Both the position numbers and the translations under genes were made by a program. Below are positions 49,059-59,869 of a stretch of 64,000 nucleotides of DNA, one piece after another. The first letter of the stretch is position 1. The number at the start of each line of letters is the position of its first letter. The notes beneath the pieces are model-generated. The model saw only the letters and a program-made list of their open reading frames with translations, ran no database searches and was not told the origin of the DNA. Source of the stretch: Hondaea fermentalgiana (Eukaryota; Sar; Bigyra; Thraustochytrida; Thraustochytriidae); assembly GCA_014084085.1 (NCBI GenBank), contig NPFB01000023.1, forward strand, positions 89,564-153,563, read 5' to 3'.

Positions 49059-49940
49059 GCACGCTCCCACGCACACAGACGACACTGGCGGCGCCGTGCC
49101 GTGCCGTGCCGACGCCGCGCCGCGCCGCGCGAGCAGCGGGGGTGGGCCAGGCGGCAGGCGGGCCGAGACGCGGGCGCGGGCGCCAGCACGTGACTGACTG
49201 CCTGACTGACGCCGGAGCCGCGACGCGCTAACGACGCAAACGACGCGACGCGACGCAACGCAGGGCGACCCCGTGCACCTCGCGCACTCTGTGTGGCCGG
49301 CCGGCCGGAGGGAGAGAGAGGGAGAGGGAGAGAGAGCGGAGGCACACCTGAGCAAGTAAGCGAGCGGGCGAGCGAGCCAGGCAGACAGACAGAGGGAGGG
49401 AGAAGCAGACAGACAGACAGACAGACAGACAGAACAGACAGACAGACCCTGTCGGCCGGTCCTCGGCGGCAGCGGCGAGCGCGGTGCCCGCCGCGGAGAC
49501 CCCGTCACCCAGCGGCACGTGCTGCGACCCAGCGAGCGAGCGAACGAACGAGCGCGCCGCGTCTCACGCTGGCTGGCCCCTTCCTGCTTCGTCTTCATCC
49601 CTCCCCCCTCCCTCCCTCCCTCCCTCCCTCCCTGCCTGGCGGCGCCCAAAGCCTGCTCGTCGCGCCTGGAACCGATCTCGCCCGCGCCAGGTACGTACGT
49701 GCGCGAGAGCGTGCGCGCGTGGCGTGGCCCAAGGCACAGCAGCGCAGCGCAGCGCGCAGCGACGCCGCCTACCTGCTCGCGACGCGCGTCGCAGCAAGGT
49801 AGAGAGAGAGAGCCTGGCACAGATCAGACCGCTCGCTGTCCCTGCTCCTGCTGCTGCTTGAGAGGAGTAGAGTAAGCAGCGAGCGAGTCGAGACCTCGCC
49901 ACAATCATCGTCGTCGCCACAAGAATACACAACCACCACC

Positions 49941-51343
49941 ATGTCGGTCTCGGTCAGCGGCTCGAAGAAAGCGCATGCAAGAAGCAAAAGTCGCGGAGAG
50001 TCCACCGACAGTAGCCCCAGCAGCACCACGCCGAGCGCAGGTCAGCCCAACAAGCTCTTCATCGGAGGGCTCTCGTACGACACCACAGACGAAAGCCTCG
50101 AGCGCTACTTTCAGAACTATGGCAATGTCGAGGCCGCCGTCGTGCTCCGCGATCCAAATACCCTGCGCTCTCGTGGCTTTGGATTTGTCACCTTTTCATC
50201 GCTCAAAGCTGCCAGCGAAGTTGTATCATACACGCACCACATGATTGACGGCCGCAAAGTAGAGGCCAAATTTGCCGTCCCCCGTTCCGCCAGCAATGCC
50301 ACCAACAACAGCACCAGCAACAGCAACACTAACACAACCACCACCAATAACAACAACAACAACAACAACAACAACAACGCAACGTCCCCAACCGCCACGA
50401 GTCAGCAGACGCGCAAGGCATCCTTCTCGTCCACAACGTCTTCAAACGGTCCCGCTGACCGCGCGAGCTCTAGTCCGGGGACCAAGGCCCCCACGCGCGC
50501 TACGCCTCGCAGCTCGCCCCAATTCGGACCTTCTTCAATCCCAGCACCCTACAGTGCCGCTCTCACGGGCGCAAATAAGCGGACGCAGCAACAGCAGCAG
50601 CAAAAGGCAAAGACCACCTGTGCATCCCCAGCGACCTCGGAAGCCCACCTCGAGGGCGAACCTCGCGACGAAGATTGTGACGCTGTCCCTGACCTCTCGC
50701 AGCTCAGCCTCTCGCCCCGCGACGCCCACGATTCCAAGCCCCGCAAGTCTAGCATCGGGAGCATGGCCAGTCTCGACAGTATTGGCGCCCCCGTCACCGC
50801 CGGCAGCCGAAAGAGCAGATCTACTAGCATAAACAGCGCCAAGGGCAATGCCTCTTCCTCGCGCGTCGAGTCCAAGGAGGCCGGCCGCGCCCTCGCCTCG
50901 CCCCGCACCTCTTCCAAAACATCCAAGGCAAAGAACGCGAATGCATCCTCGTCCTCTCCTCATGCCACGACCGCCGCCGCCGCTGCTGCTGCTGCAGCCA
51001 ACGCAGCCGCATCTGGCAGTACTGCCGCCTCAGGAGGCAGTATCATTTCCAACAAAATCTTTGTGGGTGGTTTGCTTTACGCGACCGGCCACGAATCCCT
51101 TCGCGACTTTTTCGAATCGTATGGCTCTGTTGAGTCCGCCGAAGTCATTTATAATCGCGACACGAAAAAGTCCAGAGGGTTTGGCTTCGTCGTCTTTCGG
51201 GACCACGAATCTGTAGATAAAGTCCTCAACGAACAAGATACCGTCGGTATGCATGTCATCGATGGCAAGCAAGTCGAAGTCAAGCGTTGCGTCGCACGCC
51301 AAGAGTCCACCTCCTCTTCCTCCTCCACACAGCCGCAACAGTC

Positions 51344-51374
<31 letters not shown>

Positions 51375-52982
51375 TCGCGCCGCTCTTCTGCAGCTAATCT
51401 GGGACATGAAATCGAAGAAAAGGACGGCACTACTACACATTCACGCACTACGCGCGCAGCCTCCTCGCCCTCGAGCCCTTCTCTCTCCCCTGCTGCTGCA
51501 GCTGTCACTTCTTCTTCTTCTTCTTCCCCTTCTTCGTCTTCCAAATCCGGCGCGCCCTCTAACCCTTGGGACCGGAACAACAAGGCAAGTCCTAGACACC
51601 TCGCCCACCAACGTCAACGGCAGCTCAAGCAGGCCTCCTCGCAAGGCGGCGCACTTGCTCTAGATTCCGATGAGGACGACCGCCCGCGCCACACCCTGAC
51701 CCACCAGCTTTCCTCGCCCCTTGCCGCGCTCAACGCCGAGAGCGTCGCCCGCATCCCCGAGGTGGAGACGCGCATTCGATCCGCCTCTGCAGTCTTCCCG
51801 CCCGGGCCGCGCGACCAACAAGTGCAACAGCAGCAACAGCAGCAAATGGAGAACCTCCTCCAGCACCAACGCGCTGCGCGTGCGGCTAGCATGCAGCTCC
51901 ACCATCGTCATGGCTTCGAGCTCAACCACTCGAACAGCATTGATAGCGTTCACTCGCTCGCGAGCTTCAACTTGGATGGCGACGACGCCTTTTTTGGCAC
52001 TGACCGGGCCTTTTCCACGCTCTCGTCCACCTCTCTGGCCGACAGCAGCGCTGGCAGCACGCGTAGTCTCAACGGCCCGTCATCGCCTCGCTCCTTTCAA
52101 GGATCTTCGGCACAAAGTCCCTTCCAACACTCCTTTACGCCCACAGGCCACGACGCTCATGCACATTCGCGCCGCAGCTATTCCGTCGGCGGACCCAGCC
52201 ACCACCAGCAACAAGACTCGCAGCTTCCCCACATCAGTCTCGACACACTGCACCTCTCGGCTTCGTCGTCCTCGCCCTCGTTCCGGGCCTCCTCGCCCGG
52301 CCCTGTCCCGGACAGCTCGGGCATTTGGAGCAACACTGCTGTCCCCGTCTTGGCTTCGCCCGCGCAGCACCAAGAGGGCGTCCCTCGCCCCGAGCATAAC
52401 TTTCGTCGCAGTGCCTCGCTCGAAGTCAGCGTCCCCTCTTCCCCTTATGCATGCCACCCGAGCCCGGCCCTTGCTCGCCACACGAGCACGGGGGGGCTTT
52501 CCACGGCGTCCTCGTCACGCTCGTTTATGCCGGAGCTAGAGCCCCTCTCTACGTCCTTTTCCGCCTCGGGTGACGCTTTTATGGGTCTCGATATTGATGT
52601 CTCGGCCGGCAACAGCAACAACGCAAGCCTCGCATCCACCCCTCACCAGCACATGGGTGGGCAAGGCAGCTCAACTAGCCCGTTGTTGTCCCCGGACGCA
52701 TCGGCGCATCTCGACATGGGACCTCTCGTGTCCCCGCCGTCCACCTCTCGCGGTGACGCGCATTCGTCGCGTATGTTTTCGCCTCACCAGCCTCATCACC
52801 ACCACCAGCAGCAGCAGCATCAACAACATCAACATCAACAACATCATCAACAGTATTACAGTCAGCACCAACACGAGATGCTCCCATCTCCCCAACCACA
52901 GAATGCCCACGACAATAGAAACGTGTATTATCCCCCGCACCAGCAACACCAAGAGTTTGCTAGTTTCCAAACCTTTTTCTAG
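49941..52982 (+). CDS. two-RRM RNA-binding protein (Musashi/hnRNP-like) with long Q/N/S-rich tails
   Basis: 1013 residues, no intron, ATG at 49941 with ACCACC before it. RRM1 covers about residues 37-115: RNP2 LFIGGLS, RNP1 RGFGFVTF. RRM2 covers about 372-453: RNP2 IFVGGL, RNP1 RGFGFVVF. Both keep the aromatic residues that stack on RNA bases. The order and RNP sequences resemble Musashi, DAZAP1 and hnRNP A/B proteins. Between and after the domains are low-complexity tracts: poly-Asn near 135-150, poly-Gln near 468-480, then Ser/Ala/His/Gln-rich sequence to the end, with HHQ repeats. Such prion-like tails promote condensates in known proteins. It probably regulates mRNA splicing, stability or translation; the targets are unknown. 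Confidence 0.9.
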
Positions 52983-53470
52983 CTTAGAGCTAGCTAGCTA
53001 GCGCCTCACGCGCAACGCAGCCAGCGAAACCTTTTCCTAAATATCATTTTACGATGCCCCAAGATACAAAAGAAAGATTTTTATCATCGTCCTAGTTCTG
53101 AACTGTTTTTTCGAAGGTTGCCATCGATCTCACGTGTCACGCAAATTTTTTGCTCGCTCGACACGAACCACGTTTTTATTCAACAACAACAACAACAACA
53201 CAAGGACATCCGGATCTTTCCAAAATCAAGTTCCGCTCGCTCTCAACAGTTAGTTTTCCTTCGTTTTTCTTAGATCTCGACAACAAAACGTCAGGTGCAG
53301 CATTGGCCAGAGAGCGGAACTTCATGGTCAGGAGGGGGGGCGCGCTCGCGGCCGTTTACTACTTGCTGCACATCAGAGAACAAAAAGAAAAGAAGCGGGC
53401 AAATAAGACAAGGCTTTCCACGGACGCAGCGTGGTCACGTGCTTGCATCTTCTTCTTGCTCACTCTCTCT
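52983..53470. other. convergent 3' intergenic region
   Basis: The region lies between the ends of the RRM and PP2C genes. A CTAG-rich stretch follows the RRM stop, and a CAACAACAA run lies at 53180-53200. No gene is seen. Confidence 0.6.
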
Positions 53471-54901
53471 TCAAAGAGGTTCGCTAGTGCTTTCGCCAGC
53501 GGGATAATTTGCGTCTGGAGCGATCTCGCTCTCGTTGTCGTCGTGGAGGGCGATAATAACACAAGTCGAATCGTCGACAACGTCCTCCACAGCGTTCCAC
53601 TTGGCGACCGACATCTTGATGACCTCGACGCAAGCATCGCGCGCCGCTTGGCCCGCAGGTTTGTTTTCCACGTGCTTGCCAATGATCTTGACCACGTCCG
53701 AGCTCGAGAGAAACTCCCACACGCCGTCGGTGGCAAAGATGAGGAACTTGTCGTCCTTGGTCAGCTCGGTCACGGTCACCTCTGGCTCGGCATAAACGCC
53801 AACGGCCTCGGCCGCAAGATCACCAAAGGACCGGGCCATTGCTAGACCGGGCATGTCGACGTCACGCTGCCACACGCGGGGCACGCCCCACTCAAAGACG
53901 CGTCCACCGTAGCGGATAATGCGCGCGTGTTCGTCGGGACGGTCTGGCTTTTGGTCTTCAGACAGATCGACGGCTTCGAGCTGACCGGTGGGGCTCACGC
54001 GACCCAGCACGGCCCGGCTGTCGCCCACATTGGCCACGTAAAGTTTGTTCTTCTTCATGACGCCCATGATGCCTGTACTACCGCTCACGTAGACGTCAAT
54101 GTGACTCGTCGCCAAGCGATGATTCATTTCAACGCAGCCGTTGTGCAGGATACGGCGAATCTCCTCCTCGCTCCTGCACATGGGCGTGCCTAAGCCAAGG
54201 TCGAGCCACACGCGAAGCAGATGCTCGCGCATATATTTGGACGCCTGCGCTCCGTTAGGCCCATGGCCATCGAAGACCATCACACTAAAGGACTCCTTGT
54301 CGCGGTCCAGACAGCTCTGCACGCAGTACGTGTCCTGGTTTTCTTTTTGGCGCTTGGCGGGGTCGTTGCCCGGACGCGTTACGCACGAATACGCGAGCTT
54401 GAGGGTCTCACACACGCCGTTCTCGCCAAAGGCGCCGTTGCCAATGTCCTCGCCCGGGTCTTTGAGGTCTACCTCGCCGCTTCCGTTGGCGCTCGAGCTC
54501 GGCCTGTGCATCCGCAGGCCCGGCCGCAGTTTGCGCGGGTCCTGGTGGTTCGACTTCATGATGCTCAGCCGTTTCCGGTCCGTGTTGACCTCGGCCACGA
54601 GGCCCTCGAGGTCGATCTCGGGCACGTCGACGCCCTTGGTCAGGTCGCTGCTCCCGGCGCCGCCGGGCACGCCGCCGCCGCTGTCTCCGCCCCTGCCTGC
54701 GCCGCCTCCGGCGCGCACCTCCTCGGCGTCGCTGGTGTTCCCGCTGTCCTGGTCGCTGTCGTCGTCCTCGTGCGCCTTGCCGAGGCCTTGCGCGTCATGC
54801 CGCGCCTTGCTCTCGGCGCCCTTGGGGGCCCCCGGGATCTCTTTGGTCCTCGACGAGGCCACCGCGCGCGGGCCCGGCGCCGCCGACTGCGTGCAGCCCA
54901 T
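53471..54901 (-). CDS. PP2C-family Ser/Thr phosphatase with N-myristoylation signal
   Basis: 476 residues, no intron, ATG at 54901. The N-terminus MGCTQS is a good myristoylation plus palmitoylation signal, which would place it on membranes. Residues about 40-85 are Asp/Gly-rich and disordered. The PP2C catalytic core (about 165-460) has its metal and phosphate motifs: ENQDTY near 187, VMVFDGHGPNGAQA near 208, SGSTGIMGV, VANVGDSRAVLG, LSEDQKPD, AMARSFGD, FLIFATDGVWEFLSS, and a closing DDSTCVIIAL. All expected acidic metal ligands appear present. The enzyme dephosphorylates Ser/Thr using Mg or Mn. It belongs with protist and plant clade PP2Cs; its substrate is unknown. Confidence 0.93.
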   Translation of the reverse strand: MGCTQSAAPGPRAVASSRTKEIPGAPKGAESKARHDAQGLGKAHEDDDSDQDSGNTSDAEEVRAGGGAGRGGDSGGGVPGGAGSSDLTKGVDVPEIDLEGLVAEVNTDRKRLSIMKSNHQDPRKLRPGLRMHRPSSSANGSGEVDLKDPGEDIGNGAFGENGVCETLKLAYSCVTRPGNDPAKRQKENQDTYCVQSCLDRDKESFSVMVFDGHGPNGAQASKYMREHLLRVWLDLGLGTPMCRSEEEIRRILHNGCVEMNHRLATSHIDVYVSGSTGIMGVMKKNKLYVANVGDSRAVLGRVSPTGQLEAVDLSEDQKPDRPDEHARIIRYGGRVFEWGVPRVWQRDVDMPGLAMARSFGDLAAEAVGVYAEPEVTVTELTKDDKFLIFATDGVWEFLSSSDVVKIIGKHVENKPAGQAARDACVEVIKMSVAKWNAVEDVVDDSTCVIIALHDDNESEIAPDANYPAGESTSEPL

Positions 54902-56917
54902 GCTCGCGCGCGCGGGGGAGCCGCGAGCGGGTCTGCGGGCGCGGCCGCCTGGCCTGGCCCGGCCTGGCCTCGCCTCCGCCCGGGTCCTCGAGCCGCCGCG
55001 CCTCCTCGCCGCACAGCCTCGAGGGGACTCGAGACCCGCGGCTGCCGCGGCGTGCGGCCCCGGCCGCGCCTGCCTGACTGCGCCTGCCTACGCTGCGTCG
55101 CGCGAGGGGCGACAGGGGCTGCGCGAGCGGGCGAGACACGCGACGCGACGCGACGCGACGCGACGCAGAGCACAGCAGAGCGGAGCGGAGCGGAGCAGAG
55201 CGAGGATGCAGATGCAAGCAAACGAAAGCGCGGGGATGGAGATGCAAAAGCGCGGCGACGATGCAGAGCGACGAAGAGCGAATGGACCACGCCGGGCGGC
55301 GGGCGAGAGAGCGGCGCAGGCGAGGGCGCGCTCGCGGCGATCCAGGCTGGTCTGGTCGGGTCCGGCGGCGGCTTTGCCCGCCGGGACCTCGAGACCCCGG
55401 CTGCCGCAAGCGAGCTGTGCGGGCAAGGGGGCGAGACGAAGCGGCCAAAAAGGCACGGCTCGAGCGATTGCAGGAATGGACGAGTGCGATGCGCGAGGGA
55501 ATGCGCCAAGGAGCGCCGGGGCGAATGACGCAATGAATGAAGGATTGATCGAGGGAAGGAAGGAAGGAAGGAAGGAAAGAAAGGAAAGAAAGAAAAGGGA
55601 AGGAGGGAGCAAGGAGCGAAAAAGAGCGACCGATCGAACGAGTCTCGCGAACTGACTGACCTGCCAGACCGACCGACTGTCCGGCTGCCTGCCTCCAGGC
55701 CGCCTGCCGCCGCCGCTCCTGCCTGCCTGCCTCGTGCCTCGTGCCGCCGCCGCGCCGGCCGGGCGGCACGGAGCGGCGTCGCGAGCGCGGCGCGAGGAGG
55801 AGGCGGAGGCGGAGGCCGAGGTGGAGCGCGGCGCCGCGGCGGAGAGGAAGGAAGGCGAGAAGGAAGGAAGGCAGGCAGGGAGGAGAGGCGAAGAGAAGAA
55901 GAGAGAGAACGCCTCGTCCGTCGTCGCCTGTGGAAAAAAAAAGCGCGAGAGAACGCGGCGGAAGGCCGGTTCTGCGCCGTCGAGAGCGCAGCTGCACGCG
56001 AGCGCCGCCTCGGCGCGGCCGCCTGGCGTGCGAGCGAGCGGGCGGGCGGGCGAGCGGGCGCGTCTCGCCGCCCAGCTGCCTGCCTCGACGGATGGAAGAG
56101 CGCAAGGCTGGAAGGATCGATGGATGGAGCGCCTGCCTTGCGGACTGGGACTCCGCGGCAGCGTGCCTCCTGAAGCTCGCAGGTCCCGAATCCAGGGCTA
56201 GCGTTTCCGGTAAGGGGCGGCTAGCTCAACGGATCGTTGGCGGACGAGCTCGGCGCGGGCTGTCCCAGTCCAGGCGGACAGCGGCCGCGGTCGACACGGG
56301 CCAGGCCCGCGGCAAGGCGGCGGCCGCGGCAAGGCGACCTCGCCGCGGTATCTAGGGCTTGAAGATAGAGGAAGATGACAGACAGACAAACGAGTCCGGC
56401 ACCCGCCCGTACGACGAGCGGGTGAACTGCCCGCCTGCGTGGGCGCAGTGTTAGCCGTCTACTGCGCGCGTGCGACGTTGATCGCCACGTCGGTAAAAGA
56501 TTGGGCCTGGGATGAGACATCGGTGAGAAGAGAATGAGCGAGCTGTATAGACACCGCGAGCTCGCTCGTTGATCTGACGCCTTTTCTTTCTCGACGTCAT
56601 CGAAAGAAGAAGATCTCGCGACCATACGACAACAAGGATTCAAGCGTTTGCAACCATACGACAACAGAAACTCAGGCGTTGGACGCGAAAGGAGCCAGAT
56701 CTTTCCACCGGCCAGCTGAATACGAATCAAGTCAAATCAAATCAAATCAAATCAAATCAAATTGAATAGAAATGATATGAAACGAAGTAGCTGTGAACTG
56801 ACTGCAGATGATCGAAGCAAATTGAATCGAATCAAATCTCTTTAGGATTTTCTTTTCTTTTCTTAATTTTCTGTCTACATGTCGAGCAAGGAAGCGAGCG
56901 GGCGCGGACGGCAACAA
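54902..56917. other. gene-free GC-rich stretch (5' side of PP2C)
   Basis: Two kilobases without a supported gene. Arrays of GACGC at 55139-55166, GGAA/GAAA at 55555-55600, and AAATC at 56725-56764 are present. Long plus-strand frames here run antisense to, or beyond, the PP2C gene and are compositional. The last 400 bp are AT-richer and hold the 3' side of the next gene. Confidence 0.6.
56725..56764. repeat. (AAATC)n pentamer array
   Basis: About seven AAATC units with one variant (AAGTC), about 160 bp past the stop of the SANT-like gene. Similar AATCAAATC and GAATCGAATC sequence recurs at 56820-56840. Confidence 0.85.
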
Positions 56918-59869
56918 TTAACTCTGCGTGCCTGCAGCGACCTTTGCCGGCCCAAAGTTTAAATTCGTGTCCACACTCTGGATCTTGCCTCGGTAGGCGT
57001 CAATGTTGTCGGCGTTGAGCTTGATCAGCATACGCCGAGTAAGCTTCTGTTTTGTAAAAGGGCATGTGTTTCGCGGCTCGCGCCCGAGCACACGGAGCCA
57101 TGTGTCATATCCCATGACGTGTCCGTACGGCGAAAGAGCGGGATCATAGACGGGCTCGTACGTCATGGGGCACTTGAGACCTGGAATGAGCTGCGGCTTG
57201 TCCACCGTTACGCGTTTGCTTGGCCCGGCAGCCGTCGCTGCAGTTTTACGTCGCTTGTGGGCAGCGCCGCCATACCCATAGGTTCCTGTATCGGCCTCTC
57301 CATCAGATGAGTCCACCTCATCGGCAAAAATCTCGTCCGTATGCTTGCCCTTGCGCTTCGCCCGAGCGCGTGCAGCGCGTTTGCGCGACCGCGAGTTCCG
57401 GTCGCGCTGAGCCTCGGCGGCCAAGCGCGTTTCCTTGGCAACCTTTTCTGCGAGGGCCTCCTTGGCCTTTTTCACACTCAGACGCGCGGCGCGGGACGTC
57501 AGCGTTGACGCCTTGCCGGCAGCACTGGAAGCAGACTTTGTCGTTGCTACTGTTGTCGCCTTTGCCGCCGCCTTTGCCGCCGCCGCATCTCCCCCCCCTT
57601 CCTTTGCTGCACCTGTACCCGCAGATGCAGTCGTCTGGCCTTGGGTCGCTTGAGTCTTGTGCTCCGACGTTGCAGACTTATCTGCTGCAAGACTTGCTGT
57701 AGCGGTGCCTGCATCGCCATCTGCTGCTGCGCCATCTTTTGCTGCCATCAATGCTGCCATGGGTTCTGAGCTAGATCCAGATGCTGAAGGGCTGGTGCCT
57801 GCTGCGGTTTGCGCGGCATCTGAGCTAGATGTGCTTTGCGATGCTTTCGCGTCGGCAGCAGGCTCTTCGGAGGTTGCTGCGGGAGTTGAGGTGGCCTTGG
57901 GTTTAGCGGCTTGCTTCGTGTTGGCAGCGGTGCCGCGCTTGAGGCCTTTTGGTCGCACAAACTTGAGCTTGCCCGAGGGGTCAATCTGGTAATTGGGATC
58001 AACAACCTTGCCCTGCGCGACGAGCTTGCGGTAAAAGTTCGAGCATTGATAGCCCACTCGGCCCGGGATCTTCATGCTGAGAATGCCCCAGCGATAGTCG
58101 ACGCCGTCCTTGATAAGTTCCATGAACAGCTTTTGATTCTTTTGAGACCATTCGCCAGTGGCTTGTTTCTCGCCAAGTCGGTTGAAACGGTAGTAATACG
58201 CGTTCGGATTTGACTTGCGGTTAACAAAAGCCTTGATGCGCGCCTCGGACCACTTGAGCGCTCGCAAATCTTCTTCCGTGTACTCAATCTCGGTATCGTC
58301 GTCGCCCTCGTTACTTGGGCCCTCGCCGACGGCATCAGCAGGCTGTTGCTGTTGCTGTTTTTGTGGCTGCTGCGCTTGCGATGCTTGGTCGTGCGGCTCA
58401 ACAGGCGTCTGTGCTGAACTCCTAGGTACCGATGACGATGACGACGACGACGACGACGATGACGATGATGATGATGATGATGATGATGATGGCCCTTGGA
58501 CCTCGTCTGAAGTCTGCATTGCCTCTGCGCTTGGAGAGAGTGTCGTTGCTGACCCCGTTGTCGTCGTCGTTGCTGTCGCCGTCATCGGCGCTGTCGTCGC
58601 TTTTTCTGTTGTCGACGCCGTTGCTGCTGAAGTGGGGATGCTCGTCAAGGATGAGTCTGACGTGACAGTCGCTGTCTTTGGAGCTGGCATGACTTCGGCT
58701 GGTTCTGGGGTACCCGCGGCCGTTGCAGATCCTGTGCCAGCGTCGTCTTCGTCACTCATCGTAGAGGAAGACGTCGATACCTGCTGCTGCTGCTGAGATT
58801 GGGGCTGGTCTGCTTTACTGGCCAGAGTGGCAGCTTGGAGCTGACTTTGCTCCTCGAGCTTGCGTTTCTTGATCATTTCAAGTTTCTTGAGCGCGTCGCC
58901 GAGACGGAGACTCGTGGCACGTTTCTCGCCATCCAAACGATAGCCCTTGCGATACTCGCTTTTGCGGCTTGATTTGTGAAGCGTAGATTGCGTAAAGACG
59001 CGCTTCGTGGGTCGCTCGCCAGCGACAAAGCACGAGTCATCGAGGATCTCAATCTTGACCTTTTCGCGCGGCACGGGCGTGCCACTTGCGCGGGCCAGAG
59101 CATGCTGCGCGCGTTTCGCCTTGCGCTCAGCTTTGCGCTCGGCCTTGAGTCGCTCACGGTTCTCCTTCTTTTCCAGACGGAGCTGCTTTTTGCGCTCGCG
59201 CTCCAACACCTTGCGCTCGCGCTCCTGCATCTTGTCCTCGCGCTCCCGCTGCCTGCGCTCGCGGTCGAGCTGGGCTTGACGACGTTCCTCTGCGCGCTGC
59301 TGCGCGACCCATTCTGCCTGCGCAATCTCCTGCACCGTGTCCAAGAACTCGGTCTCGGTCGAGATGCGGGCGCACGCCTCGACTTCGTCGCCGTTGCAGC
59401 ATTCGATGGCGATGCGCGCTTCGAGCGGGGTCAGGCCCGTCGCCTCGACTACATCTGCGACGCGATCATTAGCCTGCTTTGTGATAAAGTCGTCGTACTC
59501 CTTTTTCAGCGCCTTGTGCCGCGCGCGGACAAGGTCGCGTTGCGCGTCGTCGAGGCCTTGGAGCAAGGTCTCGTAAAAGATCTCAACGTCGGAATCGTCA
59601 GAATCGTCGGAATCGTCCAGGTCTTCCGAGTCGTCTTCCGAGCCATCCTCGTCTTCATCGTCGTCGTCGTCGTTGTCGGCATCGTTGACTTCGTCCTCTT
59701 CTCCTTGATCACTTGTCTTGGTCTGGCCTTTGGCCTCGGCGCCAAGCGAGGCCTCCGTTTGTGCGACAGCGACGCCTGTGTCCTGGGCTGCGTCTCCGCT
59801 CATTGGCGCTTCAGCCGCGCCTACTACTGCCGCTGCTGCTGCTGCGGCCACCCCCTCCTCCGTCGCCAT
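56918..59869 (-). CDS. UBA-like / SANT-like / U-box-like nuclear protein
   Basis: 983 residues, no intron, ATG at 59869. After an Ala-rich start and an acidic tract (about 55-97) there is a UBA/NAC-like helix bundle near 135-175 (VADVVEATGLTPLEARIAIE). A Lys/Arg/Glu-rich helix follows (about 190-265), then Ser/Thr/Gln-rich spacers including a poly-Ser run. Residues about 515-630 form a conserved Myb/SANT-like block: LKWSEARIKAFVNRKSNPNA, GEWSQKNQKLFMELIKDGVD, then WGILSMKIPGRVGYQCSNFY. The C-terminus (about 905-970) looks like a U-box: LKCPMTYEPVYDP, GHVMGYDTWLRVLG, NTCPFTKQKLTRR. The U-box would act as an E3 ligase and the SANT block could bind DNA or histones; both roles are inferred. I know no named orthologue with all three parts. 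Confidence 0.72.
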   Translation of the reverse strand: MATEEGVAAAAAAAVVGAAEAPMSGDAAQDTGVAVAQTEASLGAEAKGQTKTSDQGEEDEVNDADNDDDDDEDEDGSEDDSEDLDDSDDSDDSDVEIFYETLLQGLDDAQRDLVRARHKALKKEYDDFITKQANDRVADVVEATGLTPLEARIAIECCNGDEVEACARISTETEFLDTVQEIAQAEWVAQQRAEERRQAQLDRERRQREREDKMQERERKVLERERKKQLRLEKKENRERLKAERKAERKAKRAQHALARASGTPVPREKVKIEILDDSCFVAGERPTKRVFTQSTLHKSSRKSEYRKGYRLDGEKRATSLRLGDALKKLEMIKKRKLEEQSQLQAATLASKADQPQSQQQQQVSTSSSTMSDEDDAGTGSATAAGTPEPAEVMPAPKTATVTSDSSLTSIPTSAATASTTEKATTAPMTATATTTTTGSATTLSPSAEAMQTSDEVQGPSSSSSSSSSSSSSSSSSSSSVPRSSAQTPVEPHDQASQAQQPQKQQQQQPADAVGEGPSNEGDDDTEIEYTEEDLRALKWSEARIKAFVNRKSNPNAYYYRFNRLGEKQATGEWSQKNQKLFMELIKDGVDYRWGILSMKIPGRVGYQCSNFYRKLVAQGKVVDPNYQIDPSGKLKFVRPKGLKRGTAANTKQAAKPKATSTPAATSEEPAADAKASQSTSSSDAAQTAAGTSPSASGSSSEPMAALMAAKDGAAADGDAGTATASLAADKSATSEHKTQATQGQTTASAGTGAAKEGGGDAAAAKAAAKATTVATTKSASSAAGKASTLTSRAARLSVKKAKEALAEKVAKETRLAAEAQRDRNSRSRKRAARARAKRKGKHTDEIFADEVDSSDGEADTGTYGYGGAAHKRRKTAATAAGPSKRVTVDKPQLIPGLKCPMTYEPVYDPALSPYGHVMGYDTWLRVLGREPRNTCPFTKQKLTRRMLIKLNADNIDAYRGKIQSVDTNLNFGPAKVAAGTQS

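Larger units (their letters stand above)
46019..49940. other. 3.9-kb extremely GC-rich, simple-repeat-rich stretch (5' side of the RRM gene)
   Basis: No gene is supported. Long frames on both strands (up to about 500 codons) exist only because the sequence is GC-rich and repetitive; their products are Arg/Ala/Ser/Pro runs. It contains many short arrays: CTGAGTT units 47183-47262, TGGC 47406-47430, a 24-bp minisatellite 47783-47869, GCGT 48298-48329, CGAT 48536-48560, GACGA 48678-48706, TTTC 49010-49056 and AGAC 49406-49448. The 65-codon frame at 46247 has no family likeness. The last part should hold the promoter and leader of the RRM gene. Confidence 0.65.

Noticed and set aside
54141..55655. 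Two plus-strand open frames of 435-504 codons
   Set aside because: They run antisense to the PP2C catalytic domain and then into repeats, with no recognisable domain.
56217..56300. tRNA-like start GGGGCGGCTAGCTCAACGG with a good A-box match
   Set aside because: No B-box (GGTTCGANTCC) or closing acceptor stem at the right distance; surrounded by GC-rich repeats.
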